Shown: piece by piece, positions 1-7,718 of the stretch
How positions within the stretch are numbered: the first letter of the stretch is position 1
Layout: the number at the start of each line of letters is the position of its first letter
Assembly: GCA_004555405.1 (NCBI GenBank)
Contig: SFIE01000023.1
Coordinates: forward strand, 1 to 46,443
From: Subdoligranulum sp.
GTDB lineage: Bacteria > Bacillota > Clostridia > Oscillospirales > Ruminococcaceae
DNA length: 46,443 nt
Reading direction: 5' to 3'
Translations under genes and position numbers: made by a program
The notes under the pieces: model-generated
The model's database searches: none
What the model was told of the DNA's origin: nothing
Seen by the model: the letters and a program-made list of their open reading frames with translations, nothing else

Positions 1-25
1 ACCAACACCACAGTGCGGTGTTGGT
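1..25. repeat. Perfect 9-bp hairpin at the window edge
   Basis: ACCAACACC (1-9) pairs with GGTGTTGGT (17-25) around a 7-base loop. There is no T-run, so it is a weak terminator candidate. It may belong to the repeat unit described at 41-313. Its context to the left is outside the window. Confidence 0.5.
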
Positions 26-40
26 TAGCCCGCGGGAATT

Positions 41-313
41 CGGTCGCTAAAAACAGTGCACTGCACTGTTTTCTAAACGCTCCCGCTGATGGTGCACCAA
101 GATGAAAGACCTGCGAACGGTTTCGTTTGTGGGTCTTTTTTTTGCGTTATGCGTGGCGGAAAGGCTTGTGGGCGGTGCACCATCCCCTACGGGACGGCTT
201 CGCTCTGCGCCGCGGTGCGGCTTGCATTCGCCTCGCGGGGACCGGTCGCTAAAAACAGTGCACGGCACTGTTTTCTGAACGCTCCCGCTGATGGTGCACC
301 AAGAAGTAAAGAC
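41..313. repeat. Intergenic direct repeat, two units, each with a conserved hairpin
   Basis: A unit of about 70 bases at 41-110 recurs with few changes at 243-313. Both carry AAAACAGTGC / GCACTGTTTT, a perfect 10-bp inverted repeat whose 3-base loop differs (act against acg) while the stem is unchanged, and both continue into GATGGTGCACC. The bases before each unit are also alike, so the repeating unit probably starts further left. No coding sense is visible; short reading frames here are not credible genes. This looks like an extragenic palindromic repeat cluster of the REP type, by inference. Confidence 0.6.
105..143 (+). terminator. Rho-independent terminator-like hairpin inside the repeat
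   Basis: AAAGACC (105-111) pairs with GGTCTTT (132-138), extended inward by G-U-rich pairing, and is followed by a run of T to 143. It could end transcription entering from the left of the window. Confidence 0.55.
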
Positions 314-454
314 CAGCAGACAAATATGATTTGATCTCATAGCCATGATCCGGCACTGCAGCTGGAATTTGCCGGGTTTTGCAGGTGTACCCAAAGCACA
401 GGAAAGGCTTTTGAAAATTAATTTTGAACTAATGAGAACGATTCTTCTTTCTTC

Positions 455-483
455 TTGTTTTTGTTCTTAAAATATTATATAAT
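455..483 (+). promoter_or_regulatory. Promoter of the yjjI-yjjW operon
   Basis: TTGTTT (455-460), a 17-base spacer and TATAAT (478-483) lie about 110 bases ahead of the yjjI start in an AT-rich stretch. The leader of roughly 100 bases has room for control, but no known riboswitch was recognised. Confidence 0.6.
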
Positions 484-590
484 AGATCATAATCGAAAGA
501 GATTGTCAACACCCAAAACCGCACACCCAAACGGCCCGCTTTGGGGCCCATGGGCTGCGTTTGCTGCTTTTCAAAGGAGGATGCAAAATT

Positions 591-2105
591 ATGATCACGC
601 TGAGCGATAAACAGGCAGAAATTTTGCACATTATCAAGGATACCACTCTCACCCACGAACAAACCATGATGGCGCTGGCCAAGGCCGCCGAAAACACGCT
701 GGACTATCCCGATGTTCCCGCTGATTTTTATGATCTGCAGGAAAAAGGGATCATCTGCGATATGGGCGAGGGCCATGCCCCCTATGCGCCCCGCTATATT
801 TTGCCGGATTACGAAAAGTTTTTTGCACAGGGCAGCAAATTCCTGCGCCTGGACCCGCCCAAGGATCTGTACGAGGCTGTGAGTGATCTGCTGATTTTGT
901 ATCATCATGTGCCCTCGGTGACCCATTTCCCGGTGTACATCGGCTGCATTGACAAGCTGCTGGACCCGTTTATTACGGACGAAGCGGCCGCAAAGCCCAT
1001 CATCAAAAACTTCCTGCGCCAGATCGATCGCACCGTGACCGATTCGTTCTGCCATGGCAACATTGGCCCCGAGGATACCCGTGCGGGCCGCATTATTCTG
1101 GAGTGCGAGCGTGAGCTGCAGGATTCCACCCCCAACCTGACCCTGCTGTATAACCCTGAAAAAACCAGCGATGAATTTGCCGTGCTGTGTACCGAAACCG
1201 CGCTGGACTGCGCAAAGCCCAGCTTTGCATACGACCCGCAGTTTGCCTCCGAGTTCCCCACGCCCTACGGCATTGCAAGCTGCTACAACGGCCTGCCCAT
1301 TGGCGGCGGCGCATACACGCTGACTCGCCTGATGCTGAACAAGCTGGTGGAAACCGCTGCTTCCAAGCAGGATTTCTTTGAGCGCGCACTGCCCCATGCC
1401 GTAGAAACCATGTGCCGCTTTATGGACCAGAAGATCCGTTTTCTGGTGGAGGAAACGCCTTTCTTCCGCTGCAATTTCCTTGTGAAAGAGGGCCTTTTGC
1501 AGCGTGATCGCTTTAACGGCCTGTTCGGCATGGTGGGCATGAACGAGTGCGTGAATGCCCTGATGAAGCTGGAAGGCCGCGAAGATCGCTTTGGCTACAG
1601 CGCACAGGCCGATGATCTGGGCCTTGCCATTCTGCAGGCCATTGACGAGCAGGTGAAGGCACACAAAAATCCCTATTGCGAATACTGGAACGGCAGCTTT
1701 ATCCTGCATGCACAGGTGGGCCTGGCCGATGACCAGAATGTGACCCCCGGCACCCGCATTCCCATTGGTGAGGAGCTGCCTTTGTATGAGCATATGCGCC
1801 AGGCAGGCAAGTTCCACAAGTTCTTCCCCAGCGGCACCGGCGATATTTTCCCCTTCGATATGACCTCGGCAGGCAACCCCGAAGCCGTTCTGGATGTGAT
1901 CAAGGGCGGCTTTAAAGTGGGAATGCGCTATATTTCCACCTATTCCAGTGACAGCGATGTGATCCGCATCACCGGCTATCTGGTGAAGCGCTCGGACATT
2001 GAGGCACTTGAGCAGGGCCGTCAGGTGGTGAACGACACCGTGGTTCTGGGCATGGGTGCTAAGAAAAACTGCCATGTGTATGAGAGAAAGGTGCGCAGCC
2101 TGTGA
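591..2105 (+). CDS. yjjI: YjjI-family glycyl-radical enzyme
   Basis: The protein is 504 residues long, close to the roughly 515 of the YjjI family, a short branch of glycyl-radical enzymes whose substrate is not established. The C-terminal radical loop is visible as RITGY with Gly462 as the expected radical site (the family has R-V/I-x-G-Y). A Cys lies at position 231 in SCYNGLPIGGG, but whether it is the thiyl residue cannot be told by eye. The start is the ATG at 591, preceded by AAAGGAGG at 573-580; an upstream TTG at 561 lacks a site of its own. The last base pairs overlap the activase gene (GTGA), so the two are translationally coupled. Radical enzymes of this kind are destroyed by oxygen, fitting an anaerobe. 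Family assignment is confident; the reaction is unknown. Confidence 0.9.
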   Translation: MITLSDKQAEILHIIKDTTLTHEQTMMALAKAAENTLDYPDVPADFYDLQEKGIICDMGEGHAPYAPRYILPDYEKFFAQGSKFLRLDPPKDLYEAVSDLLILYHHVPSVTHFPVYIGCIDKLLDPFITDEAAAKPIIKNFLRQIDRTVTDSFCHGNIGPEDTRAGRIILECERELQDSTPNLTLLYNPEKTSDEFAVLCTETALDCAKPSFAYDPQFASEFPTPYGIASCYNGLPIGGGAYTLTRLMLNKLVETAASKQDFFERALPHAVETMCRFMDQKIRFLVEETPFFRCNFLVKEGLLQRDRFNGLFGMVGMNECVNALMKLEGREDRFGYSAQADDLGLAILQAIDEQVKAHKNPYCEYWNGSFILHAQVGLADDQNVTPGTRIPIGEELPLYEHMRQAGKFHKFFPSGTGDIFPFDMTSAGNPEAVLDVIKGGFKVGMRYISTYSSDSDVIRITGYLVKRSDIEALEQGRQVVNDTVVLGMGAKKNCHVYERKVRSL

Positions 2106-2941
2106 TCGGATATGTAAACCGGGTGATCGACCATAGCCTTGTGGACGGCCCCGGCAACCGAACGGCGATCTTTTTCCAGGGCTGCCAGTTTAACTGCCGC
2201 TATTGCCACAACCCCGAAACGCTGCACCGCTGTGTTGGCTGCGGCCGGTGCGAGGCGGTGTGCCCGGTGGGGGCGCTGCATCTGGAAAACGGAAAAATGC
2301 ACTGGAATGCGGCCCTTTGCTGCGGCTGTGATGCCTGCATCAAGGCTTGCCCCAACACCAGCAGCCCCAAGATCATCGAGTACACGCCGGAGGCTTTGGC
2401 GGAAAAGGTGAAGGCCAATATGCCGTTTATCCGCGGCATCACCTGCTCGGGCGGCGAATGCACGCTGCAGGCAGAGTTTATGGCGGCACTGTTTGCGCTG
2501 ACAAAGCCGATGGGGCTTTCCAACCTGATCGACAGCAACGGCACCATGGACTTTGCGCAAAATCAGTGGCTGCTGGAAAACGCCGACGGCGTGATGCTGG
2601 ACATCAAATGCTTTGACGAGGAGCAGCACAAAATGCTGACGGGCCAAAGCAACCGTATGGTGCTGCAAAATGCGGTGTGGCTGGCCGAGCGCGGCCTTTT
2701 GCCGGAGGTGCGCACGGTGATCGTGCCGGGGCTCTTGCCCAACGAGGACACGGTGGACCGTGTGAGCCGTTTGCTGGCACCGTATCAGGCGGCGGCGCCG
2801 ATCCGCTATAAGATCATTGCCTACCGCCCCATGGGCGTGCGCAGCGAGTACAGCCATTATCCCACCCCCACCAGGGCAGAGCTGGCTGCCTTTAAGGCTG
2901 CGGCCGAGCAAAACGGCATGAAAACCGTTGTGACGGTGTAA
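2102..2941 (+). CDS. yjjW: YjjW-family glycyl-radical enzyme activase (radical SAM)
   Basis: This 279-residue protein has the radical SAM cysteine motif C28-x3-C32-x2-C35 (CQFNCRYC), followed by two ferredoxin-type clusters, CVGCGRCEAVC and CCGCDACIKAC, in an insert typical of activases of this class. The SAM-binding GGE-like motif appears as CSGGEC. By family knowledge it cleaves S-adenosylmethionine and abstracts a hydrogen from the glycine of its partner, here YjjI. The start is a GTG at 2102 overlapping the yjjI stop, giving 1:1 coupled expression. A strong hairpin follows at 2970-3008. The pairing of YjjI with YjjW is well known; what they metabolise is not. Confidence 0.9.
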   Translation: MIGYVNRVIDHSLVDGPGNRTAIFFQGCQFNCRYCHNPETLHRCVGCGRCEAVCPVGALHLENGKMHWNAALCCGCDACIKACPNTSSPKIIEYTPEALAEKVKANMPFIRGITCSGGECTLQAEFMAALFALTKPMGLSNLIDSNGTMDFAQNQWLLENADGVMLDIKCFDEEQHKMLTGQSNRMVLQNAVWLAERGLLPEVRTVIVPGLLPNEDTVDRVSRLLAPYQAAAPIRYKIIAYRPMGVRSEYSHYPTPTRAELAAFKAAAEQNGMKTVVTV

Positions 2942-2969
2942 GGCTGCGGCAGCACTTTCAAAAAAACAA

Positions 2970-3008
2970 GCAAAGGCCCTTCCGGCAAAAAATCGGAAGG
3001 GCCTTTGC
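2970..3008. terminator. Terminator between convergent yjjW and the Rrf2 gene
   Basis: GCAAAGGCCCTTCCG (2970-2984) pairs perfectly with CGGAAGGGCCTTTGC (2994-3008). A-rich sequence on the left (T-rich on the minus strand) makes it usable in both directions, though best for the minus-strand gene. Confidence 0.75.
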
Positions 3009-3030
3009 TGTAGAAAACCATAGAGGAAGA

Positions 3031-3459
3031 TCAGATCACATAATCAAAATTATCGCCGCTTTGCACAAGATCTTCCAGCGTGTATTTGTTCAGATATTCG
3101 TTGATCAGGTCATACAGGCCCTTCCACATGGGCAGCGTGCGGCAGGCGGCGGCCCGCTCACAGGCGGCAGCGTTCGCTTGCAGGCAGGAAACCGGGGCAA
3201 GCGAATCCTCGGTAAGGCGAAGAATGTGGCCCACAGTGATCTGGCCGGGGGCCTTTTTTAAGCGGTAGCCGCCGCCCTTGCCCCGCAGGCCAACCAGAAT
3301 GCCGTCCTTCACCAGCAGCTTTACAATGGTTTCCAGATATTTTTCCGAAATTTCCTGACGGGCAGCAACATCTTTCAGGGGAATATAGCTGTCACTCTGA
3401 TGCTCGGCCATATCGATCAAAATGCGCAGGGCATAGCGGCCTTTGGTAGAAATCAACAT
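3031..3459 (-). CDS. Rrf2-family transcriptional regulator, IscR-like cysteines
   Basis: The 142-residue protein has the Rrf2 winged helix-turn-helix in its first 65 residues and a wing rich in glycine (RGKGGGYRL). Three cysteines, C92, C100 and C106, sit where IscR/NsrR-type members bind an Fe-S cluster; CymR, the cysteine regulator usually found beside cysK in Bacillus, lacks them. The gene is divergent from cysK across a 287-base control region, so cysteine or Fe-S supply control is the natural guess. The ATG at 3459 is preceded by GGAGGG. Its own -10 box lies within an inverted repeat (3500-3527), which suggests self-regulation. Name IscR or CymR is not assigned because the target genes cannot be proved from this window. 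Confidence 0.88.
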   Translation of the reverse strand: MLISTKGRYALRILIDMAEHQSDSYIPLKDVAARQEISEKYLETIVKLLVKDGILVGLRGKGGGYRLKKAPGQITVGHILRLTEDSLAPVSCLQANAAACERAAACRTLPMWKGLYDLINEYLNKYTLEDLVQSGDNFDYVI

Positions 3460-3499
3460 AATGCAAGAAACCCTCCTGTTTGTAAAGCAGTGTAATGCT

Positions 3500-3537
3500 G
3501 TTTAACCTATTATACCACTGGGTAAACGGAAAAACAA
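3500..3537 (-). promoter_or_regulatory. Promoter of the Rrf2 gene with overlapping inverted repeat
   Basis: On the minus strand, TTGTTT (plus 3532-3537), a 17-base spacer and TATAAT (plus 3509-3514). The -10 is enclosed by GTTTAACC (3500-3507) and GGGTAAAC (3520-3527), an inverted repeat with one mismatch, a candidate operator. Confidence 0.5.
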
Positions 3538-3559
3538 TTGGAAAATTTGCAAGTTCCCC

Positions 3560-3589
3560 TTGACAGAAGGGGAAAGCAGGGGTTATAAT
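3560..3589 (+). promoter_or_regulatory. Promoter of cysK
   Basis: TTGACA (3560-3565), an 18-base spacer and TATAAT (3584-3589): full consensus at both boxes. A second TATAAT lies at 3711-3716 without a good -35. The 157-base leader may hold regulator sites. Confidence 0.7.
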
Positions 3590-3746
3590 TCCGATATACC
3601 AACCGGATAGGTGGGAAAAATAAAATGGAACAGATGAATTTTCGATGTCGGGGCTGGGATATGCCCGCATAAGCGGAATAATACAGATACAAATTGTCGA
3701 ATAAGTTATATATAATACAAAATGTAAAAAATGGAGGGAAAGCACC

Positions 3747-4679
3747 ATGAGCAATATTTACACATCCGCTGACCAGCTGATCGGAAAAACCCCGCTGTTG
3801 GAACTGACACATATCGAAAAGCAGGAAAACCTGCAGGCCAGACTGCTGGCCAAGCTGGAATATTTTAACCCCGCCGGTTCGGTGAAGGATCGTGTGGCCA
3901 AGGCTATGATCGATGATGCCGAGGCCAAGGGCCTGCTGAAGCCGGGCAGTGTGATCATTGAGCCCACCAGCGGCAACACGGGCATTGGCCTGGCCAGCGT
4001 GGCGGCGGCCCGGGGCTATCGCATTATCATTGTGATGCCCGAAACCATGAGCGTTGAGCGCCGCCAGCTGATGAAGGCATACGGCGCCGAGCTGGTGCTG
4101 AGCGATGGCGCACAGGGCATGAAGGGTGCCATCGCCAAGGCCGAGGAGCTGGCCGCAGTTACCCCCGGCGCCTTTATTCCCGGCCAGTTTGTGAACCCGG
4201 CCAATCCCGCTGCCCACAAGGCCACCACCGGCCCGGAGATCTGGCAGGATACCGATGGCAAGGTGGATATTTTTGTGGCAGGCGTGGGCACCGGCGGCAC
4301 CATTACCGGCACCGGCGAATATTTGAAGAGCCAGAACCCCCATGTGAAGGTGGTTGCCGTTGAGCCTGCTTCCTCGCCCGTGCTGAGCAAGGGCACAGCG
4401 GGCCCCCACAAGATCCAGGGCATCGGCGCAGGCTTTGTGCCGGAGGTGCTGGACACCAAAATTTATGACGAAGTGATCGCTGTGGAAAACGACGATGCCT
4501 TCGCCGCCGGCAAGCAGGTGGGCAAGGCCGAGGGCGTACTGGTGGGCATTTCGTCCGGCGCTGCCGTGTGGGCCGGCATTCAGCTGGCAAAGCGCCCCGA
4601 AAACCAGGGAAAAACCATTGTGGTGCTGCTGCCTGACACCGGCGACCGCTATCTTTCCACCCCGCTGTTTGCGGATTGA
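3747..4679 (+). CDS. cysK: Cysteine synthase A (O-acetylserine sulfhydrylase)
   Basis: The 310-residue protein makes L-cysteine from O-acetylserine and sulfide with pyridoxal phosphate. The cofactor lysine is K47 in NPAGSVKDR, the substrate loop is TSGNTG at 74-79, and the phosphate-binding GVGTGGTITGTG is present. Length matches the CysK type, without the C-terminal CBS domains of cystathionine synthases. GGAGGG lies just ahead of the ATG at 3747. It is transcribed alone from a consensus promoter, opposite an Rrf2-type regulator that probably controls it, and ends at a clear terminator (4711-4743). No serine acetyltransferase gene is nearby. Confidence 0.95.
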   Translation: MSNIYTSADQLIGKTPLLELTHIEKQENLQARLLAKLEYFNPAGSVKDRVAKAMIDDAEAKGLLKPGSVIIEPTSGNTGIGLASVAAARGYRIIIVMPETMSVERRQLMKAYGAELVLSDGAQGMKGAIAKAEELAAVTPGAFIPGQFVNPANPAAHKATTGPEIWQDTDGKVDIFVAGVGTGGTITGTGEYLKSQNPHVKVVAVEPASSPVLSKGTAGPHKIQGIGAGFVPEVLDTKIYDEVIAVENDDAFAAGKQVGKAEGVLVGISSGAAVWAGIQLAKRPENQGKTIVVLLPDTGDRYLSTPLFAD

Positions 4680-4710
4680 TCCGGCTTAAAAAATTATAGT
4701 GATACAGCGC

Positions 4711-4743
4711 AAAACGCCGCAGAGAAATTCTGCGGCGTTTTTG
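4711..4743 (+). terminator. Terminator after cysK
   Basis: AAAACGCCGCAGA (4711-4723) pairs with TCTGCGGCGTTTT (4729-4741) and runs into T residues. A-rich bases on the left may also let it serve the converging polymerase gene. Confidence 0.8.
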
Positions 4744-4756
4744 TTTAAAAAGGGGC

Positions 4757-6283
4757 TTATTCGGCTTTGTGGCCGCCAATGCGGCTGTTGCGGTCACGCG
4801 CGGTGGCGCCTTCTTCAAGGTTCATGCCTTTTAAAATGGCATTTTTTCCGTATTTTTTCTGAATGGAAAGCACCGCCTGCTGCATACGCTTTTCACGCTC
4901 TAAGGCGGCCTGCTCGGCCTCACGCGAGGCGGTGCGGGCGGCATAGTCGGTAAAAAGATCCAGCTGTTCTACCTCGGGGGTGGAGCTGGGGGCTTCGGAG
5001 GGCGGCATTACATGGGCGGCCACCAGATTCAGGCGACGCACCAAAAGCTGCTCGTTCACAATGCGGCGGAACAGCGCATCCACAGCCTGCAAAATGTGCC
5101 GGGTGGAGGAGGTAAACCCGCCCAGGTTTTCCGAGCCGTGGGCGTGCTTGGGAATTTTGCGGCCGTAATGGTCGGTCACAATAGGGCCCTTATAGGCTTT
5201 GCTGCGCACAGGATCGGTCAGGTTTTCAATGTCATAGCCCACGGTAAGCACCAGCTGGTCGGTCACAAGGCCCTTATCCACCAGCTCCAGCGCCAGCTTG
5301 TCGGCCATTTCGCGCACCACGAGCCGTGCCTTTTCGGCGGTGTAGGGGGTGGAAAGCACCTGCCCTTCGCCCATGCTGGCCGAGCGCGGCTTATAGCGCT
5401 TGATCTCGGCAATGGTGCAGGGCTCATAGCCCCACGCATGGTCGATCAGCAGCTCGGCGTTTACGCCGAACAGCTCGAACAAAAGCTCCTCGTTATAATA
5501 ATCCTGCGCACGCCCCATGGAACAGCGGGCAATATCGCCCATGGTGTACAGCCCGGCCCGGTTCAGCTTTTTGGCATAGCCCGGGCCCACACGCCAAAAA
5601 TCCGTGAGCGGCGTGTGATCCCACAGCTTTTCACGGTAGCTGCGTTCGGTAAGCTGGGCCACGCGCACGCCCTGTGCATCGGCGGGCATGTGCTTGGCCA
5701 CGATATCCATGGCCACCTTGCACAAATACAGGTTGGGGCCAATGCCTGCGGTGGCGGTGATGCCGGTTTCAGCCAGCACGGCGCGGATCAGCTTCATGGC
5801 AAGGTCGTGCGCGCTCAAACGGTACAGCTGCATATACGGCCCGGCGTTGATGAACACCTCATCAATGGAATATACATGGATATCCTCGGGCGCGATATAA
5901 CGCAGATAGGTTTGATAAATGCGGGTGCTCACCTCAATATAATGCGCCATGCGGGGCGGGGCGGCAATGTAGCCCAGCGCCTTGTCGGGGCTTGCCGAAA
6001 GGGCGGCGGCATCCTGTGCTTCGCCCGAAAGCTCATGCCCGCAGGCCCGGCGGCGCTGGGCATTGACCTGATTCACGCGCTGCACCACTTCAAACAGGCG
6101 GGCGCGGCCGGAAATGCCATAGCTTTTTAAAGCGGGCGAAACGGCCAGACAGATGGTTTTTTCGGTGCGGCTCACATCGGCCACCACCAGATGCGCAGTG
6201 AGAGGGTCCAGCCCGCGGTCAACACATTCCACCGAAGCGTAAAAGGATTTAAGGTCAATCGCAATATAGGTCGGGCTCGGCAT
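4757..6283 (-). CDS. Y-family DNA polymerase (DinB/UmuC type)
   Basis: This 508-residue protein belongs to the ImpB/MucB/UmuC polymerases that copy past damaged bases. The palm begins at once with AIDLKSFYASVEC (catalytic Asp10), the second catalytic pair is in VYSIDEVF, and the family loop AGIGPNLYLCKVAMD follows. Near the end, QLDLF (440-444) is a standard sliding-clamp binding motif, so access to the replisome is expected. The start is the ATG at 6283 with AAAGGAG before it; a longer frame to 6394 is not used because it would cover the preceding gene without a ribosome site. It overlaps the 71-residue upstream gene by 29 bases, an arrangement common in Firmicutes. It resembles the UvrX/YqjW-like branch more than classical Pol IV, but the exact subgroup is not certain. 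Confidence 0.92.
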   Translation of the reverse strand: MPSPTYIAIDLKSFYASVECVDRGLDPLTAHLVVADVSRTEKTICLAVSPALKSYGISGRARLFEVVQRVNQVNAQRRRACGHELSGEAQDAAALSASPDKALGYIAAPPRMAHYIEVSTRIYQTYLRYIAPEDIHVYSIDEVFINAGPYMQLYRLSAHDLAMKLIRAVLAETGITATAGIGPNLYLCKVAMDIVAKHMPADAQGVRVAQLTERSYREKLWDHTPLTDFWRVGPGYAKKLNRAGLYTMGDIARCSMGRAQDYYNEELLFELFGVNAELLIDHAWGYEPCTIAEIKRYKPRSASMGEGQVLSTPYTAEKARLVVREMADKLALELVDKGLVTDQLVLTVGYDIENLTDPVRSKAYKGPIVTDHYGRKIPKHAHGSENLGGFTSSTRHILQAVDALFRRIVNEQLLVRRLNLVAAHVMPPSEAPSSTPEVEQLDLFTDYAARTASREAEQAALEREKRMQQAVLSIQKKYGKNAILKGMNLEEGATARDRNSRIGGHKAE

Positions 6284-6470
6284 CGGCTGGCTCCTTTCCG
6301 GCGGCATCCTGCGCCTGTATATGCCTGCGGGCGGTTTCTTCAATGGCCTGCTCAAAGCCGCTGAGAGCGGCAAACGAGCCAAACTGGGCGGCACGGTCAG
6401 CCATGGACATAGCCGGGTGGCGGGAAGCCGGGCGCGGCAAGTCGATCAGATCGCTATATTTTCCGGCCAT
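6255..6470 (-). CDS. Small YolD-like protein upstream of the Y-family polymerase
   Basis: The 71-residue product contains MSMADRAAQFGSFAALSGF, a signature shared by small proteins placed directly before UmuC-like polymerases in Clostridia and often called YolD-like. Its role is not established; a partner or regulator of the polymerase is inferred from the conserved pairing. It is shorter than the usual 100-130 residues, ending soon after the conserved part, so it may be a minimal version. The ATG at 6470 follows AAAGGAGG; the frame also opens at a GTG (6479) that lies within that site and is unlikely. Confidence 0.75.
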   Translation of the reverse strand: MAGKYSDLIDLPRPASRHPAMSMADRAAQFGSFAALSGFEQAIEETARRHIQAQDAAGKEPADAEPDLYCD

Positions 6471-6506
6471 GGAAAACACCTCCTTTCAGGTTTTGGCAAC
6501 ATCTAT

Positions 6507-6536
6507 ATTATAACACAAATGCCATGTTTGCAGCAA
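6507..6536 (-). promoter_or_regulatory. Promoter of the polymerase operon
   Basis: On the minus strand, TTGCTG (plus 6531-6536), an 18-base spacer and TATAAT (plus 6507-6512). The spacer and -35 box lie within the long palindrome at 6518-6556, which could therefore be an operator. Confidence 0.55.
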
Positions 6537-6556
6537 AAGTGTGCAAACATGGCATT
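6518..6556. promoter_or_regulatory. Perfect 15-bp inverted repeat: terminator or damage-response operator
   Basis: AATGCCATGTTTGCA (6518-6532) and TGCAAACATGGCATT (6542-6556) are exact inverse copies around 9 bases. It lies 33 bases after the TSUP stop, so on the minus strand it can end that gene, though the T-run is short. It also covers the -35 and spacer of the polymerase promoter. It does not match the Gram-positive LexA box (CGAAC-N4-GTTCG). Confidence 0.6.
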
Positions 6557-6588
6557 TTCTTTGATACAAATTGTATAAAAAACAAAAA

Positions 6589-7389
6589 TTATACAGAAAT
6601 TGAGAATTGCGTAAGCCACACAGGCAGCATTTCGGAAAGAATTTTGATAAAGAACAGCACCAGCACAATGGGAATGATCAGCTTGACCGATTTGCTGCCG
6701 CCCTTTTCAAAAAAGCGAACGCCGAGCCAGCTGCCCAACAAGCTGAATGCACCGGCCGCAAGGCCCAACGAAAACAGCACCTTGCCGTTTTGCAGATACA
6801 CTACCAGAGCCGCGGCGTTGGTGGCAAGGTTGATGGCCTTGCTGATGCCGTTGGCCTTTTGCAGGGACATATGCCCCAGCCCGGTGAGGATCAGCAGCAA
6901 AAAGGTGCCGGTGCCCGGGCCGTAAAAGCCATCGTAAATGCCGATCACCAAGGCCGCCCCAAGGCTTACCAGAACCATGCGCTTTTGTGAAGCGGAGGCC
7001 GCGGCGGCATCGCCCTGCAGCGATTTGCTGCGCATTACATACACGCCGGTGAGCGGCAGAATGATCAGCATGATCAGCTTAAAAATGGAATCGTCAATCA
7101 GCAGGGCGAGATTGGCACCCAAGGTGGAGCCGATCAGGGCAATGACCACGCACACCGAGCTGAGCTTCCAGGGAATATAACCCTTGCGCGCATAGCCGTA
7201 GGTGGCAAGGCTGGTGCCCATAAAGCTGCTGAGCTTGTTGGTGCCGATGGCGTTGTGTACGGGCAGGCCGCTGATCAGATAGGCAGGCAGGCTGATCAGC
7301 CCGCCGCCGCCTGCAACGGCATCCACAAAGCCCGCTAAAAAAACCAAGGGGCAAACAATAAGAAAATGCGTGAGTGTGAGAGTGACCAT
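6589..7389 (-). CDS. TSUP-family permease (TauE/SafE-like)
   Basis: The 266-residue integral membrane protein has the family's opening, an Ala/Gly-rich first segment AGFVDAVAGGGGLISLPA followed by GTNKLSSFMGT, and a second half-repeat with IGIYDGFYGPGTGTF. About eight hydrophobic segments are visible. Members move sulfite, sulfonates or other small organic sulfur or carbon anions across the cytoplasmic membrane; the substrate here cannot be read from sequence. Start chosen at the ATG of 7389, since upstream residues are not hydrophobic and lie across the promoter. Transcribed alone from the promoter at 7444-7472. Proximity to cysK is suggestive of sulfur transport but the genes are not in one operon. 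Confidence 0.85.
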   Translation of the reverse strand: MVTLTLTHFLIVCPLVFLAGFVDAVAGGGGLISLPAYLISGLPVHNAIGTNKLSSFMGTSLATYGYARKGYIPWKLSSVCVVIALIGSTLGANLALLIDDSIFKLIMLIILPLTGVYVMRSKSLQGDAAAASASQKRMVLVSLGAALVIGIYDGFYGPGTGTFLLLILTGLGHMSLQKANGISKAINLATNAAALVVYLQNGKVLFSLGLAAGAFSLLGSWLGVRFFEKGGSKSVKLIIPIVLVLFFIKILSEMLPVWLTQFSISV

Positions 7390-7443
7390 AAAAACAAACC
7401 TGCCTTTGCCAGCCGGAGGCGGCGAAATTTTGCCGATAGCTAT

Positions 7444-7472
7444 ACTATAAAACAATCCATGGCGAAATGCAA
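7444..7472 (-). promoter_or_regulatory. Promoter of the TSUP permease gene
   Basis: On the minus strand, TTGCAT (plus 7467-7472), a 17-base spacer and TATAGT (plus 7444-7449). Confidence 0.55.
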
Positions 7473-7718
7473 GAAAGAGGCGGCAAAGCCGTTATACTTA
7501 TTTCGGTGCCGTTTTTCTCCCCGGCTTATTGCCGGAAACCGAAAAACATGGCAAATTATATCATTCCGCGTTGCTCCATGATATAATAAACAAAATCCAA
7601 AACTCAGGGTATTTCCACGCAATTTCCGCCGAACGGCCGGGGCACAGCCTTTGCCGCAGCGGCACGAATACCGGAGAGGGATCGCCCTTTAAAAATCACA
7701 CCGGAAAGGAAAACTGCC

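Noticed and set aside
425..450. Fur-like box before yjjI (AATGAGAACGATTCTT)
   Set aside because: It is only partly symmetric, and the genes downstream have no clear iron-uptake role.
429..2075. 548-codon open frame on the minus strand opposite yjjI
   Set aside because: It mirrors a clear glycyl-radical enzyme gene; GC-rich codon bias keeps the antisense frame open. Its protein is His/Ala/Gln-rich with no family features and no ribosome site.
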